64,000 bases of DNA from Paenirhodobacter hankyongi. GTDB lineage: Bacteria > Pseudomonadota > Alphaproteobacteria > Rhodobacterales > Rhodobacteraceae. Of the stretch, positions 32,102 through 41,466 are shown piece by piece. The notes beneath the pieces were generated by a model that was given only the letters and a program-made list of their open reading frames with translations, had not been told where the DNA came from and did no database searches. Location of the stretch: assembly GCF_003664585.1 (NCBI RefSeq), contig NZ_RCHI01000018.1, positions 18,948 to 82,947 of the forward strand. Direction: 5' to 3'. Each line of letters begins with the position of its first letter. Within the stretch, counting starts at the first letter, position 1. Made by a program: the position numbers and the translations under genes.

Positions 32102-32380
32102 ATGGACAGCAGGACACTCACCCGGGTCGCGGCGGTTGCGCTGTTGGCCGTCGCGCTCACCGCCTCTTTGATCGCGATGAGCTGGCCAGAAGATGCGCCG
32201 CCGCGCGCAATCTCCGCGGCGCCAGCGATCACCCCCGCCGATCCCCTGCGCGAGGGGCAACGCCGCTGCCAGCAAATGGGCGAAGCCGCCGCCAATGATC
32301 CCGATTGCATGGCCATCTGGGCCGAGACCCGCGACCGCTTCCTCGGACGCGATACCGGGTCTCGGGACGCGGAGCACTGA
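32102..32380 (+). CDS. trbK: TrbK-like putative entry exclusion protein
   Basis: A 92-residue protein with one N-terminal hydrophobic segment (residues 8-27) and the Cys-containing part EGQRRCQQMGEAAANDPDC followed by MAIWAETRDRFLG. This is the pattern of the 'TrbK-alt' proteins placed between trbJ and trbL. By position it would block redundant entry of the same element into a cell that already has it. The family is poorly characterised. Confidence 0.75.
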   Translation: MDSRTLTRVAAVALLAVALTASLIAMSWPEDAPPRAISAAPAITPADPLREGQRRCQQMGEAAANDPDCMAIWAETRDRFLGRDTGSRDAEH

Positions 32381-32383
32381 TCC

Positions 32384-33736
32384 ATGGGCGGTACCGGCGT
32401 TATCGACACCTTCCTCGGAGTCTTCACCTCCTATATCGACAGCGGATTCGGGCTTCTGGGCAACGAGGTGGCCTTCATCGCCACCACGCTGATCGTGATC
32501 GACGTGACGCTCGCCGCGCTCTTCTGGGCCTGGGGCGCCGATGACGACATCCTTGCCCGGCTGGTGAAGAAGACGCTCTTCGTCGGGACCTTCGCCTATC
32601 TGATCTCGAACTGGAACAGCCTCGCGCAGATCGTTTTCAACAGTTTCGCGGGGCTGGGGCTGATGGGTTCGGGCACGAGTTTCTCAGCCAGCGATCTCTT
32701 GCGTCCCGGGCAGGTGGCCCAGACCGGGCTCGATGCCGGCCGGCCGCTCCTCGAAAGCATTTCCGACCTGATGGGCTTCGTCTCCTTCTTCGAGAATTTC
32801 GTCCAGATCGCCTGTCTGCTCTTCGCCTGGGCGCTGGTGCTTCTCGCCTTCTTCATCCTCGCGGTGCAGCTCTTCGTCACCCTCATCGAGTTCAAGCTGA
32901 CGACGCTCGCGGGCTTCGTGCTCATCCCCTTCGGCTTGTTCGGCAAGACCGCCTTCATGGCCGAACGGGTGCTCGGCAACGTCATCTCCTCGGGCATCAA
33001 GGTGCTGGTTCTCGCCGTGATCATCGGCATCGGCTCGACGCTGTTCGGGCAGTTTACCGCTGGTTTCGGCGGTGCGACCCCGACCATCGACGAGGCCATG
33101 GCCATTGTGCTCGCGGCGCTTTCGCTTCTGGGTCTCGGCATATTCGGCCCGGGCATCGCCACGGGCCTGGTCTCGGGCGGGCCGCAACTTGGTGCGGGCG
33201 CAGCGGTGGGAACAGGTCTTGCCGTGGGCGGAGCGGCCCTCGCCACCGGCAGTGGTGCCATGCTCGCGGCGCGCGGGGCTGGGGCCGCGGTTTCTGGCGG
33301 TGTCGCGTCATCGCGCGGAGCCATAGGCGCGGCAGGTGCTGCCTCGAGCGCCTATTCGCTTGGTTCCATCGGCCAGTCCGACGTATCCGGCGTGGCCTCG
33401 GGGCTGGGCGGGGTCGCCCGGGCTGCCGGGTCCGCTGCGGCGTCGCCGCTGCGCAAAGCTGCCACGCGGACAGGTGAGGCAGCGAAGGAGAGCTATTCCA
33501 GCGGGGCCAAGGCAGGGTTCGCCGCCAGTGGCGGAAGCTCTTCGATGGGTACCATTGCCGAGGGATCAACCGCAGCAGCGCCATTGTTCTCGTCCGGCCC
33601 ACCCGATTGGGCCAAATCCATGCGCCGCAAACAGGCGCTGAGCCACGGCATCACCTCGGCAGGCCATGCCTTGCGTGCAGGTGACAGCCACGGCGCCGGT
33701 GCCGCCATCAGCCTCTCGGAAAGGGATCGCTCATGA
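32384..33736 (+). CDS. trbL: TrbL (VirB6-like) polytopic channel protein
   Basis: A 450-residue protein with about five to six membrane segments in residues 15-290 (for example LFAWALVLLAFFILAVQLF) and a Gly/Ala/Ser-rich C-terminal tail of 150 residues, both usual in TrbL. It forms part of the inner-membrane translocation pore. It begins 3 bp after the trbK stop and overlaps trbF by 4 bp. Confidence 0.9.
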   Translation: MGGTGVIDTFLGVFTSYIDSGFGLLGNEVAFIATTLIVIDVTLAALFWAWGADDDILARLVKKTLFVGTFAYLISNWNSLAQIVFNSFAGLGLMGSGTSFSASDLLRPGQVAQTGLDAGRPLLESISDLMGFVSFFENFVQIACLLFAWALVLLAFFILAVQLFVTLIEFKLTTLAGFVLIPFGLFGKTAFMAERVLGNVISSGIKVLVLAVIIGIGSTLFGQFTAGFGGATPTIDEAMAIVLAALSLLGLGIFGPGIATGLVSGGPQLGAGAAVGTGLAVGGAALATGSGAMLAARGAGAAVSGGVASSRGAIGAAGAASSAYSLGSIGQSDVSGVASGLGGVARAAGSAAASPLRKAATRTGEAAKESYSSGAKAGFAASGGSSSMGTIAEGSTAAAPLFSSGPPDWAKSMRRKQALSHGITSAGHALRAGDSHGAGAAISLSERDRS

Positions 33737-34422
33737 CCTTCTTCAAACGCTCATCCCCCCATTACGGCAAGACCCCGGAACCGGAAACGCCCTATCAAAA
33801 GGCCGCCCAGGTCTGGGACGAGCGTATCGGCTCCGCCCGCGTGCAGGCCCGGAACTGGCGGCTCATGGCCTTCGGTTCGCTCTTTCTTTCCGCCGGATTC
33901 GCCGCCGCGCTGGTCTGGCAATCGGCGCGCGGCACCATCGTGCCTTGGGTGGTCGAGATCGACCGCCATGGCGAGGCGCGCGCGGTCGAGGCCGCCACCG
34001 CCACTTACCGGCCCACCGATCCGCAGATCGCCTTCCATCTCGCCCGGTTCATCGAAGAGGTGCGCGGGCTTTCCGCCGATCCGATCGTGGTGCGCCAAAA
34101 TTGGCTGCGCGCCTATGATTACACCACCGATCGCGGCGCGGTGGCGCTGGGCGACTATGCCCGGGCAAGCGATCCGTTCACCCGTGTCGGCAAGGAACAG
34201 GTCTCGGTCGAGGTTTCCTCGGTCATTCGTGCCTCGCCCGACAGTTTCCGGGTAGCCTGGAGCGAGCGGCATTACGAGGGCGGCCAGCTCGCCCGCTCCG
34301 AGCGCTGGACCGCCATCCTCACCATCGTGATCCAGCCGCCGCGCACACCCGAACGCCTACGCGCCAATCCCCTCGGACTCTATGTCAACGCGATCGACTG
34401 GTCGCGGGAGATGAGCCAATGA
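33733..34422 (+). CDS. trbF: TrbF (VirB8-like) assembly protein
   Basis: A 229-residue bitopic protein with the N-terminal segment PYQKAAQVWDERIGSARVQA and a membrane helix at about residues 38-58 (LMAFGSLFLSAGFAAALVWQ). The periplasmic VirB8-like domain has WLRAYDYTTDRGAVAL. It nucleates the channel together with TrbG and TrbI. It overlaps trbL and trbG by 4 bp each. Confidence 0.9.
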   Translation: MTFFKRSSPHYGKTPEPETPYQKAAQVWDERIGSARVQARNWRLMAFGSLFLSAGFAAALVWQSARGTIVPWVVEIDRHGEARAVEAATATYRPTDPQIAFHLARFIEEVRGLSADPIVVRQNWLRAYDYTTDRGAVALGDYARASDPFTRVGKEQVSVEVSSVIRASPDSFRVAWSERHYEGGQLARSERWTAILTIVIQPPRTPERLRANPLGLYVNAIDWSREMSQ

Positions 34423-35402
34423 TCCATGCCTCCTCCATGCCCGTCGTGACCTTGCTGAGCGTGTCGCTTCTTGCCGGCTGCGCCACGCGCCCGGCGCCCG
34501 AGTTCTCCTATGACGACGAGGTGCCACCGCTCCCGGCAACGCGGACCACGACCTCCGACGATCAACCCCGCGCCCTGCGCACCCCGCCGGCCTGGACCCC
34601 GAGCCGGGGCGGGGTCAGCGCCGCGACGCCCGTGGCTCGGGTGACCAACGCCAATGCTGCCGCCCGGGTCGAACCGCGCCGGGACGGTTATTTCAACGCG
34701 ATCCAGATCTATCCCTGGTCGGAAGGGGCGCTCTATCAGGTTTATGCCGCGCCCGGCCAGATCACCACCATCGCGCTTGAACCCGGCGAGGCGCTGACCG
34801 GCACCGGTCCGATCGCGGCGGGCGACACCACCCGCTGGATCATCGGCGATACCGAGAGCGGCTCGGGCAGCGCGCGCCGCGTGCTCGTGCTGGTCAAACC
34901 GACGCGCAGCGACATAAGCACCAATCTGGTGATCTCCACCGACCGGCGGACCTATCTGATCGAGCTGCGCGCGGGCGAGCAAACCTGGATGCCCGCGGTC
35001 TCCTGGGCCTATCCGCGCCGCGCGTCACCCCAGCGGGTCACGGCGGCAACGCCGGCGATCCCGCCGCTCAATGCGCGCAACCACCGCTACGGGCTGCAGG
35101 GCGATGCGCCGCCCTGGCGTCCGGTCTCGGTCTTCGATGATGGCCGCCGCGTCTATGTCGTCTTTCCGGCGGGAATTGCACAGGGCGAGATGCCGCCGCT
35201 CTTCGTGCTCGGCTCGGACGGGAAACCCGAGATCGTCAACAGCCGCATCTATCGCAACGTGCTGATCGTCGACCGGCTCTTCGGTGCCGCCGAGTTGCGG
35301 CTCGGCAGCGGCCGTAACCAGCAGGTGGTGAAAATCCTGCGTCTCGCACCGCAGGCGGACACAAGCACCGATGCGCCGAAAGCGAGGCAGGGTCATGACT
35401 GA
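34419..35402 (+). CDS. trbG: TrbG (VirB9-like) outer-membrane complex protein
   Basis: A 327-residue lipoprotein-like component. The lipobox is SLLAGC (Cys about residue 21). The VirB9/CagX domain contains LYQVYAAPGQITTIALEPGE and a C-terminal part with DDGRRVYVVFPAG and NVLIVDRLFGAAELRLG. It builds the outer-membrane core with TrbI. It overlaps trbI by 8 bp. Confidence 0.9.
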   Translation: MIHASSMPVVTLLSVSLLAGCATRPAPEFSYDDEVPPLPATRTTTSDDQPRALRTPPAWTPSRGGVSAATPVARVTNANAAARVEPRRDGYFNAIQIYPWSEGALYQVYAAPGQITTIALEPGEALTGTGPIAAGDTTRWIIGDTESGSGSARRVLVLVKPTRSDISTNLVISTDRRTYLIELRAGEQTWMPAVSWAYPRRASPQRVTAATPAIPPLNARNHRYGLQGDAPPWRPVSVFDDGRRVYVVFPAGIAQGEMPPLFVLGSDGKPEIVNSRIYRNVLIVDRLFGAAELRLGSGRNQQVVKILRLAPQADTSTDAPKARQGHD

Positions 35403-36540
35403 ACCGAGCACCGGCACCGAAGAGGATCTCGCCGCGCCGATGCGGTTGCGCGCCGATCCGCCCCGGGTCACGCGCCTTTCGCGCAAGGTTCTGGCGGGTC
35501 TTGGCCTCGTTGCAGGGCTCGGGATTGGCGGTGCGCTGATCTATGCGCTGCAAAGCCCCGATCGTGGAGCCGGGCCCGAGGAGCTGATCACCACCGATAA
35601 TCGCCAGCCCGCTGATGGGCTGCGGGACCTGCCGGGCAGCTACGATGCCGTGCCGCGTCTCGGGCCGGCGCTTCCCGGCGATCTCGGTGGCGCGATCCAC
35701 AGCGCGCAGGAACGGGGCCAGCCGATTGCCACTCCGGCGATCTCTGCTCCCGCCGTGGACCCGGAAGAGCAAAGGCGGTTGGCCGAGATGGACGCAGCCC
35801 GCACCAGCGGGTTGTTCTTCCAGACCCGGCCGGGTGCACAGGGCGGCGCGGGGCTCGGGGGCGTTGGCACAGCGCTTTCCGGAGCGGCGGAGGCTGTCGG
35901 GCAGGATCGCCAGCAGGCTTTCCTCAATGGGTCTGTCGATCGCCAGACCGTCACAACCGACCGCATCGCAGCCCCGGCCTCGCCCTATATCCTTCAGGCA
36001 GGCTCGGTGATCCCGGCGGCGCTTATCACCGGTATCCGCTCGGACTTGCCGGGACAGATCACCGCGCAGGTCACCCAGAACGTCTATGACAGCCCAACCG
36101 GTAGCCTGCTCCTGATCCCGCAGGGCACCCGCATCATCGGCGAATACGACAATGGCGTCAGCTTCGGCCAGCGCCGGGTGCTGTTGGTTTGGAACCGGCT
36201 GATCCTCCCCAATGGCCGCTCGATCGTGCTCGAACGCCTGCCGGGCGCCGATGCCGCGGGCTATGCCGGGCTCGAGGACGGTGTCGATCACCATTGGGGC
36301 GATCTGGCCAAGGCCGCAGGGCTTGCCACGCTTCTCGCTTTCACCGCGGAGCTCGCCACCGATGATGACGACCGGCTTCTGCAAGCGCTGCAGGACGGTG
36401 CGGTGGACACGGTCAACGATGCCGGACAGCAGATCGTCCAGCGCCAATTGGCCGTCGCGCCGACACTGACCATTCGGCCCGGCTTCCCGTTGCGGGTGAT
36501 CGTCAGCCGCGATCTCGTGCTCGAACCCTACGGAGGATGA
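35395..36540 (+). CDS. trbI: TrbI (VirB10-like) channel scaffold
   Basis: A 381-residue protein with a cytoplasmic N-terminus, one membrane helix (about residues 36-58, LAGLGLVAGLGIGGALIYAL) and a C-terminal VirB10 domain with YILQAGSVIPAALITGIRSD, IPQGTRIIGEYDNGVSFGQ and PLPGADAAGYAG-like LPGADAAGYAGLEDGVDHHW. It spans the envelope as the scaffold. I chose ATG 35395, which overlaps the end of trbG. Confidence 0.92.
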   Translation: MTEPSTGTEEDLAAPMRLRADPPRVTRLSRKVLAGLGLVAGLGIGGALIYALQSPDRGAGPEELITTDNRQPADGLRDLPGSYDAVPRLGPALPGDLGGAIHSAQERGQPIATPAISAPAVDPEEQRRLAEMDAARTSGLFFQTRPGAQGGAGLGGVGTALSGAAEAVGQDRQQAFLNGSVDRQTVTTDRIAAPASPYILQAGSVIPAALITGIRSDLPGQITAQVTQNVYDSPTGSLLLIPQGTRIIGEYDNGVSFGQRRVLLVWNRLILPNGRSIVLERLPGADAAGYAGLEDGVDHHWGDLAKAAGLATLLAFTAELATDDDDRLLQALQDGAVDTVNDAGQQIVQRQLAVAPTLTIRPGFPLRVIVSRDLVLEPYGG

Positions 36541-36541
36541 C

Positions 36542-36766
36542 ATGGGCAATCTGAAACTGGGGCCCCTTGCCGATGACAAGCCGGTCAAGCTGACGATCGA
36601 TCTGCCCGCGGGCCTGCACCGCGATCTGGTGACCTATGGGGAAATCCTCGGACGCGAAGGCGGGCAGGGGGCCGTTGCCCCGGCGCGGCTCATCGTGCCG
36701 ATGCTGGAGAGGTTCATCGCGACCGATCGGGGCTTTGCCAAGGCGCGCAAGGGCGTCCGAACCTAG
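36542..36766 (+). CDS. DUF2274 family protein
   Basis: A 74-residue protein reading MGNLKLGPLADDKPVKLTID and LPAGLHRDLVTYGEIL, the DUF2274 signature. It resembles a small ribbon-helix-helix protein. It is consistently the last gene of trb operons in this element family; its function is unknown. It starts one base after the trbI stop. Confidence 0.85.
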   Translation: MGNLKLGPLADDKPVKLTIDLPAGLHRDLVTYGEILGREGGQGAVAPARLIVPMLERFIATDRGFAKARKGVRT

Positions 36767-36796
36767 CGGACAACTCCCTGCCAGGCCCCGGCGGTG

Positions 36797-37714
36797 TCAG
36801 GTTTCGGGCTCAGCCGTTGGATGATAGGCCGCGTCGAGCGAGAGTTGACGGGCCGTCTCCAGCAGCATGAGCAAGGCGGGGTTTTCGTTTCGCGAAGCCC
36901 AGACCGCGCTGAAGGGGAGCAACTCGTCCGCGAGCGGCCGAAACCGAACGCCGGGGGCCTTCGCGGCAATCGTCGCCTCGCTGGTCAGGGTGAGGCCGTG
37001 CCCCAGTGCTACCAGCTGGATCAGATCATCTCGCCCGACATCATGCCGGACGATATCGGGGTGATGGCCAAGCGCTGCCAGGCGCTGGATCAGGAAGTCG
37101 TGGATTTCTTCGCCGGGAGGCGCACGGGTGACGATGAACCGATCGGTGCGCAAATCCGGAAGATGCATCGTCATGGCGTCACCGCGCGGGTCTGTTTCCG
37201 GCAAGACGACAAAGACCCGCTCCGACCAGAGCGGTTGCACCTCGCACCCATCCCAGCGCGCGGTGCCCGTCAGGAAGGCGATATCCAGCTCAAACCGGCG
37301 CACGGCCGCAACCTGCTTGGCCGGATTGGCCGCGGTGAAGGTGAGCTGCACATTGGGATAGGCCGCACCGAAAGTGCGAATGAGATCGGCGAGGAACCCC
37401 GAGGCGAGCGAGGAGAAGATACCGATCCTGAGGGTGTCTTCGAGAGGTTTAGCGTCCGAACGGGCCTCCGCCAGGGCCAGTTGGATCTGCTCAATCGCGT
37501 TGCGGCCGCGCCGGACGAATTTCTCGCCCGCTTCGGTGGGCTTTACGCCGCAATGGTTCCTGACGAACAAGGGAACACCAAGCCGGGCTTCGAGCTCACC
37601 TACGCGCCGACTGAGAGCCGATTCTTGAACGCTTAGTGTCGATGCGGCGCGTCGAAAACTGCCGTTTTCAACTGCGGCGATAACATATCGAATGTGGTGA
37701 ATCTGAACCGGCAT
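36797..37714 (-). CDS. LysR-family transcriptional regulator
   Basis: A 305-residue LysR regulator. The helix-turn-helix spans residues 3-60 (IRYVIAAVENGSFRRAASTL, then SVQESALSRRVGELEARLG), followed by the substrate-binding domain. It is convergent with the trb operon, and LysR genes of this type commonly close the trb cluster in Tn4371-like elements. The effector and targets are unknown. Confidence 0.88.
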   Translation of the reverse strand: MPVQIHHIRYVIAAVENGSFRRAASTLSVQESALSRRVGELEARLGVPLFVRNHCGVKPTEAGEKFVRRGRNAIEQIQLALAEARSDAKPLEDTLRIGIFSSLASGFLADLIRTFGAAYPNVQLTFTAANPAKQVAAVRRFELDIAFLTGTARWDGCEVQPLWSERVFVVLPETDPRGDAMTMHLPDLRTDRFIVTRAPPGEEIHDFLIQRLAALGHHPDIVRHDVGRDDLIQLVALGHGLTLTSEATIAAKAPGVRFRPLADELLPFSAVWASRNENPALLMLLETARQLSLDAAYHPTAEPET

Positions 37715-38806
37715 GCGTTACCCTCACCCAAGACCCGCGGCGCGTTCTCCTCTCCCCTGTCGCTAAGTGATTATACGACAGGATGGAGGAATTGACGGCC
37801 AAAACAATCTTTCGGTTTGCCCCTCCCTGTAGTGGCTGGCCAGAACTTGCCAATAGCTCAGAACAATGGGGCTATCGGTCGGGGCGGTCATCTGGGCGCA
37901 GAAGCGTCCTGTCGGGCCCGTGAAATATGTAGTCCGATGTCAAGTCTTCGGCTTGCGGCGGTCCGTTGCTGTTTTGCACGTCGCATGTTCTGCCATTTGT
38001 TGCAGACCGCTTCCCGCCACGCCAAATACTCGTAGGGATCGCCTGCTTGCCGAAGGTGGATTGCTCGTCGGAGTTTTGGCGATCAGCCTTGGCCGAGTGG
38101 GCTCGGTGACCAAGAACCACTTGCCACCGAGGGGCGTGCAGCCTTGCTCGCAATCGGAGGGGCGCCAAACTCGGTCACGAGGCCAGGGATCACTCGATCG
38201 GCATGTAGGTTCGCAGCATATGCCGCGCCCCGTACTCGTGCGCACCGCCGGCCTGAGGACCGTGAGATGTCGGGCGCGGTTTCGGCTCGATGCGTCATGG
38301 GCGCTGCGTGTGGCAGAGAGCGAATGCATGAATTGTTCTGGACGTGGCTTGTCCAAAACGATCATGCCCGCCTAGATCTGGAGACTTCAGAAGATGAAAG
38401 CGTGCACCCGATTGCGGATGACGTTCAAGCATGGGGTGGTAGCAGTGCACAGCCTATTCAAACGATCCAGTAGCGCGGGCGATGATGCGTCTACGTGCGT
38501 GCTTGGGAGCTCGGCTCTCAGCGCAGGGCGGGTGTTGGCCGATGGATCATCTGCGGCAATCCTCGCCAGTCTCACACCAAACATGTCGGATAGCCGCCCG
38601 CCGCATCCGCTTCAATCAGATCGAAAAGGACCAACGCGTTCAATGAATAGCTCAAATCATCTTCCAAAATACGCAAGGAACTGGGAGTGCTCGGGCCGGT
38701 GGACGGGCACTGTCCACGACGGTACGGGGGCCGACCGGTTGCGAAACCCGGAAATGACGATGGCTATCCCGCGCCTCCAGGCCACCAACAGGGCCCAGAC
38801 GGTCGG
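37715..38806. other. 1.1-kb stretch with no recognisable gene; probable module junction
   Basis: No open frame here has family features. Two short reverse-strand pieces look protein-like but are broken by stops: one around 37880-38060 (reads EYLAWREAVCNKWQNMRR) and one ending near 38580 (reads DLSYSLNALVLFDLIEADAA). I cannot assign either. The stretch separates the conjugation module from the nitrate region and may be decayed DNA at a boundary. Confidence 0.5.
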
Positions 38807-39220
38807 TCATGCTTGTTGAGGGCGATAGACGCAGTCTGCCAACGAACTGCGGTTGAGATCTGCAAGGAAGGCGGCTTCGGCGCCGGCGAGGCGCGCCTTC
38901 AGGCGGCAGTGTGGTGTAAGGGTGCAGGCCGTGCCCCCGGGCTGGAAACACTCGACCAGCGCTTGATCCGCCTCGAGATAGGCAACAACATCGCCTAACC
39001 GGATGTCCTCGGGGCGCCGTGCGAGCGTCGCTCCGCCGCCGCCGCCCCTCCGTGTTTCCAGGTAGCCAGCGCCAGAAAGCGACGAGATCACCTTTGCAAG
39101 ATGATTGCGCGACACACGGAATTCATCCGCCAGTTCCGCCGTGGTGAAGGCGCGGTCGGGGCTGCCCGCCATCCGCATGAGAACGCGCAGTCCGAAATCG
39201 GTAAAGGACGTGAGGCGCAA
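38807..39220 (-). CDS. nsrR: Rrf2-family regulator NsrR (nitric-oxide sensor)
   Basis: A 137-residue Rrf2 protein. It opens MRLTSFTDFGLRVLMRMAGS, a strong NsrR signature, with a winged helix (FRVSRNHLAKVISSLSGAGY) to residue 60. The iron-sulfur ligands are the three Cys of ECFQPGGTACTLTPHC (about residues 90-105). NsrR loses DNA binding when its cluster reacts with NO. It is divergent from the RIC-like hemerythrin gene, a normal NsrR target. Confidence 0.88.
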   Translation of the reverse strand: MRLTSFTDFGLRVLMRMAGSPDRAFTTAELADEFRVSRNHLAKVISSLSGAGYLETRRGGGGGATLARRPEDIRLGDVVAYLEADQALVECFQPGGTACTLTPHCRLKARLAGAEAAFLADLNRSSLADCVYRPQQA

Positions 39221-39239
39221 GAAATCGCTCCTTGATTTG

Positions 39240-39270
39240 GTATTTACAGTACGTATTTAAGGGTTATAAT
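39240..39270 (+). promoter_or_regulatory. Promoter of the hemerythrin gene with repeat that may bind NsrR
   Basis: TTTACA (39243-39248) and TATAAT (39265-39270) are separated by 16 bp, close to the consensus. The repeat GTATTTA occurs at 39240-39246 and 39253-39259, overlapping the -35 element, so a bound repressor would block it. NsrR is the obvious candidate, but the repeat is direct rather than a clean palindrome. Confidence 0.5.
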
Positions 39271-39324
39271 CAGCATATCAAATGCCAATTGCATTGGACA
39301 CCCCTCGATCCCGAAAGCTCTGCC

Positions 39325-39804
39325 ATGACCGCCCCTACCGCCGAAGCCCCCACCGAGACAGGCGCCCTGATCGATCACATCCTGTCGCGCTATCACGAGC
39401 GTCACCGCTCCGAATTGCCCGGTCTGCTGGACCTCGCCGAAAAAGTCGGCAGGGTCCATGCGACGGATCAACAATCCCCGAAAGATCTGGCGCAGTCCCT
39501 GGCCGCTCTTGGTCGCGAGTTGGAGGGCCATATGGCGAAGGAAGAGATGATCCTCTTTCCGGCGATGCGGGCGGGCGGGGGGGCAGGCATCGGGCCGCCG
39601 GTTGCTGTGATGCGCGCCGAGCATGACGACCACGCCGAAGCGATCGAGCGGATCCGCAAAATGACCGGCAACTTGACACCCCCGGACCACGCTTGCGGGT
39701 CGTGGCGGGCGCTCTATGCCGGTCTGGATCGGTTCCTTGAGGATCTCGCAGCGCATGTTGCGTTGGAAAACCACGTGCTTTTCCCGCGGTTCGAGCGGGG
39801 CTAG
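39325..39804 (+). CDS. Hemerythrin-domain protein, RIC/ScdA-like without N-terminal domain
   Basis: A 159-residue four-helix protein with the di-iron ligands spread over LIDHILSRYHERHRSEL, GRELEGHMAKEEMILFPAM, MRAEHDDHAEAIERI and AHVALENHVLFPRFE. This matches the C-terminal domain of RIC proteins (YtfE, ScdA, DnrN), which repair iron-sulfur clusters after nitrosative stress. The short ScdA_N domain is absent. It is divergent from nsrR, and ubiTUV follow, possibly in one transcript. I chose ATG 39325; the frame is open upstream but overlaps the promoter. Confidence 0.8.
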   Translation: MTAPTAEAPTETGALIDHILSRYHERHRSELPGLLDLAEKVGRVHATDQQSPKDLAQSLAALGRELEGHMAKEEMILFPAMRAGGGAGIGPPVAVMRAEHDDHAEAIERIRKMTGNLTPPDHACGSWRALYAGLDRFLEDLAAHVALENHVLFPRFERG

Positions 39805-39936
39805 GACGGTGTTGTGCATCCAGAAACCGTGCTGGCGGAGGCGGGCGTGGACGCCGGTGTCCGCAGCGATCTGCGGCGGGGGCCGCGTGGCCATCCGCGC
39901 CGGCTCTGACCCGTGGGCGAAACGAAAGCCTCGGTC

Positions 39937-40443
39937 ATGAGCGCAAGCCCCGATACTTTGCCCCGCACGCCGCGCCCGGTGGTGTCAGCCACGGCCCGGC
40001 TGTCCTGCCTGATCGTGCAGCCCGTCCTGACTAGGGTGGTGCGGCGTATCGCCAAGCGGCATCCGTCGCTTTTCGCGCGGCTTGGACCGCATCAGGGGAC
40101 CGATTTCGTGATCGACCCGGTGGAATTGCCCTTTGCCCTGCACCTGCGACCTGATCCGCAGGCGCTGGTGTTTCGGGCCGTCCCGCGCGGTGCGGCGCCT
40201 GACGCGGGCGCCACAATTCGAGGTAAGTTCATGTTGCTTCTGGAGTTGGTCGACTCTGAAGAGGATGGCGATGCCGCGTTCTTCTCCCGTGATCTTGAGG
40301 TCACGGGCGACACCGAAGCCGTCGTGCGGCTCCGCAATGCCCTCGACGATGTCGATGGGTCCATCGCCGAGGAAACCGCCGAGATGTTCGGCCCTCCCGG
40401 CCGCGCCATTCTGGCAAGACTACGCCGCGCCTATCCAACGTGA
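39937..40443 (+). CDS. ubiT: UbiT-like SCP2 lipid-binding protein (anaerobic ubiquinone synthesis)
   Basis: A 168-residue SCP2-domain protein with PFALHLRPDPQALVFRAV, GATIRGKFMLLLELVDSEED and GDAAFFSRDLEVTGDTEAVV. UbiT together with UbiU and UbiV makes ubiquinone without oxygen, and these two follow directly. UbiT binds the lipid intermediates. ATG 39937 is preferred; a GTG at 39913 would add eight residues. Confidence 0.85.
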   Translation: MSASPDTLPRTPRPVVSATARLSCLIVQPVLTRVVRRIAKRHPSLFARLGPHQGTDFVIDPVELPFALHLRPDPQALVFRAVPRGAAPDAGATIRGKFMLLLELVDSEEDGDAAFFSRDLEVTGDTEAVVRLRNALDDVDGSIAEETAEMFGPPGRAILARLRRAYPT

Positions 40444-40462
40444 AGAAAGGACCTCTCGCCCG

Positions 40463-41461
40463 ATGAGTCTCGCCGAACTGATCTGCCCAGCCGGCACGCC
40501 CGCCGCCCTGCGCACCGCCGTCGATGCCGGCGCCGATGCAGTTTATTGCGGCTTTCAGGATGCCACCAACGCGCGCAACTTCCCCGGATTGAATTTCACG
40601 CCGGAGGAACTGGCGGCGTCGGTCGCCTATGCCCATGACAAGGGCACCAAGGTGTTGCTGGCATTGAATACCTATCCGCCTGCGGGCAAGGTCGATCTGT
40701 GGCGGCAGGCCGCCGATACAGGCGCGCGGCTGGGGGTCGATGCCTTCATCGTCGCGGATATGGGCGTGGCCGATTACATCGCGCGCACCCATCCGGGCGT
40801 CCGTCTGCACCTGTCGGTTCAGGCTGCCGCCTCCAGTCCCGAGGCGATCCGGTATTATTGCGAGAATTTCGCGGTGAAGCGCGTCGTGCTGCCGCGGATC
40901 CTGACGATCCCCGAGATCCGCGAGATCCGCAAGGAAATCCCCTGCGAGATCGAGACCTTCATCTTCGGCAATCACGGGTTGATGGTCGAGGGCCGGTGCA
41001 GTCTGACCAACTACCTCACGGGGCAATCGACCAACATGGACGGTGTGTGCTCACCCGCCTCGGATGTCGAATACCGGCGCCACGAGGACGGATCGATGTC
41101 CTCGCAGCTTGCTGGGTTCACCATCGACTGTTTCGGGCCCGACGAAAAGGCGGGGTACCCGACGATCTGCAAGGGGCGCTACACCGCGCCGCACCGCTCT
41201 GAGGGATACTATGCCTTCGAGGAGCCGATCAGCCTGAACCTGTCCCGGCTGCTTCCCGATCTGATCGACGCCGGCGTTCACGCCTTCAAGATCGAAGGGC
41301 GCCAGCGCTCCAAGAGCTATGTGCGGGGCGTGGTGTCGGCCTTCCGGCAGGCCGTTGACGACATCCGCGCCGGCCGGCAGGCGAATATCGCCGATCTGGT
41401 TGCCCTGACCGAAGGGCAGAAGCAGACCCAAGGCGCGTTCGAGACGAAGAAATGGCGGTGA
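40463..41461 (+). CDS. ubiU: UbiU, O2-independent ubiquinone hydroxylase subunit (U32 family)
   Basis: A 332-residue U32 'peptidase' family protein. It starts MSLAELICPAGTPAALRTAV and contains DAVYCGFQDATNARNF, ETFIFGNHGLMVEGRCSLTN and the later GVCSP and TICKG cysteines that form a [4Fe-4S] site. UbiU and UbiV act as a complex hydroxylating ubiquinone precursors under anoxia, which supplies the quinone used by the NarGHI enzyme encoded nearby. GAAAGGA lies upstream. The downstream partner follows after 5 bp. Confidence 0.9.
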   Translation: MSLAELICPAGTPAALRTAVDAGADAVYCGFQDATNARNFPGLNFTPEELAASVAYAHDKGTKVLLALNTYPPAGKVDLWRQAADTGARLGVDAFIVADMGVADYIARTHPGVRLHLSVQAAASSPEAIRYYCENFAVKRVVLPRILTIPEIREIRKEIPCEIETFIFGNHGLMVEGRCSLTNYLTGQSTNMDGVCSPASDVEYRRHEDGSMSSQLAGFTIDCFGPDEKAGYPTICKGRYTAPHRSEGYYAFEEPISLNLSRLLPDLIDAGVHAFKIEGRQRSKSYVRGVVSAFRQAVDDIRAGRQANIADLVALTEGQKQTQGAFETKKWR

Positions 41462-41466
41462 GGGAC

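Noticed and set aside
38080..38110. TTGGCCGAGTGGGCTCGG resembling a tRNA-Ser/Leu D-arm
   Set aside because: No anticodon arm or CCA end at the right distance.
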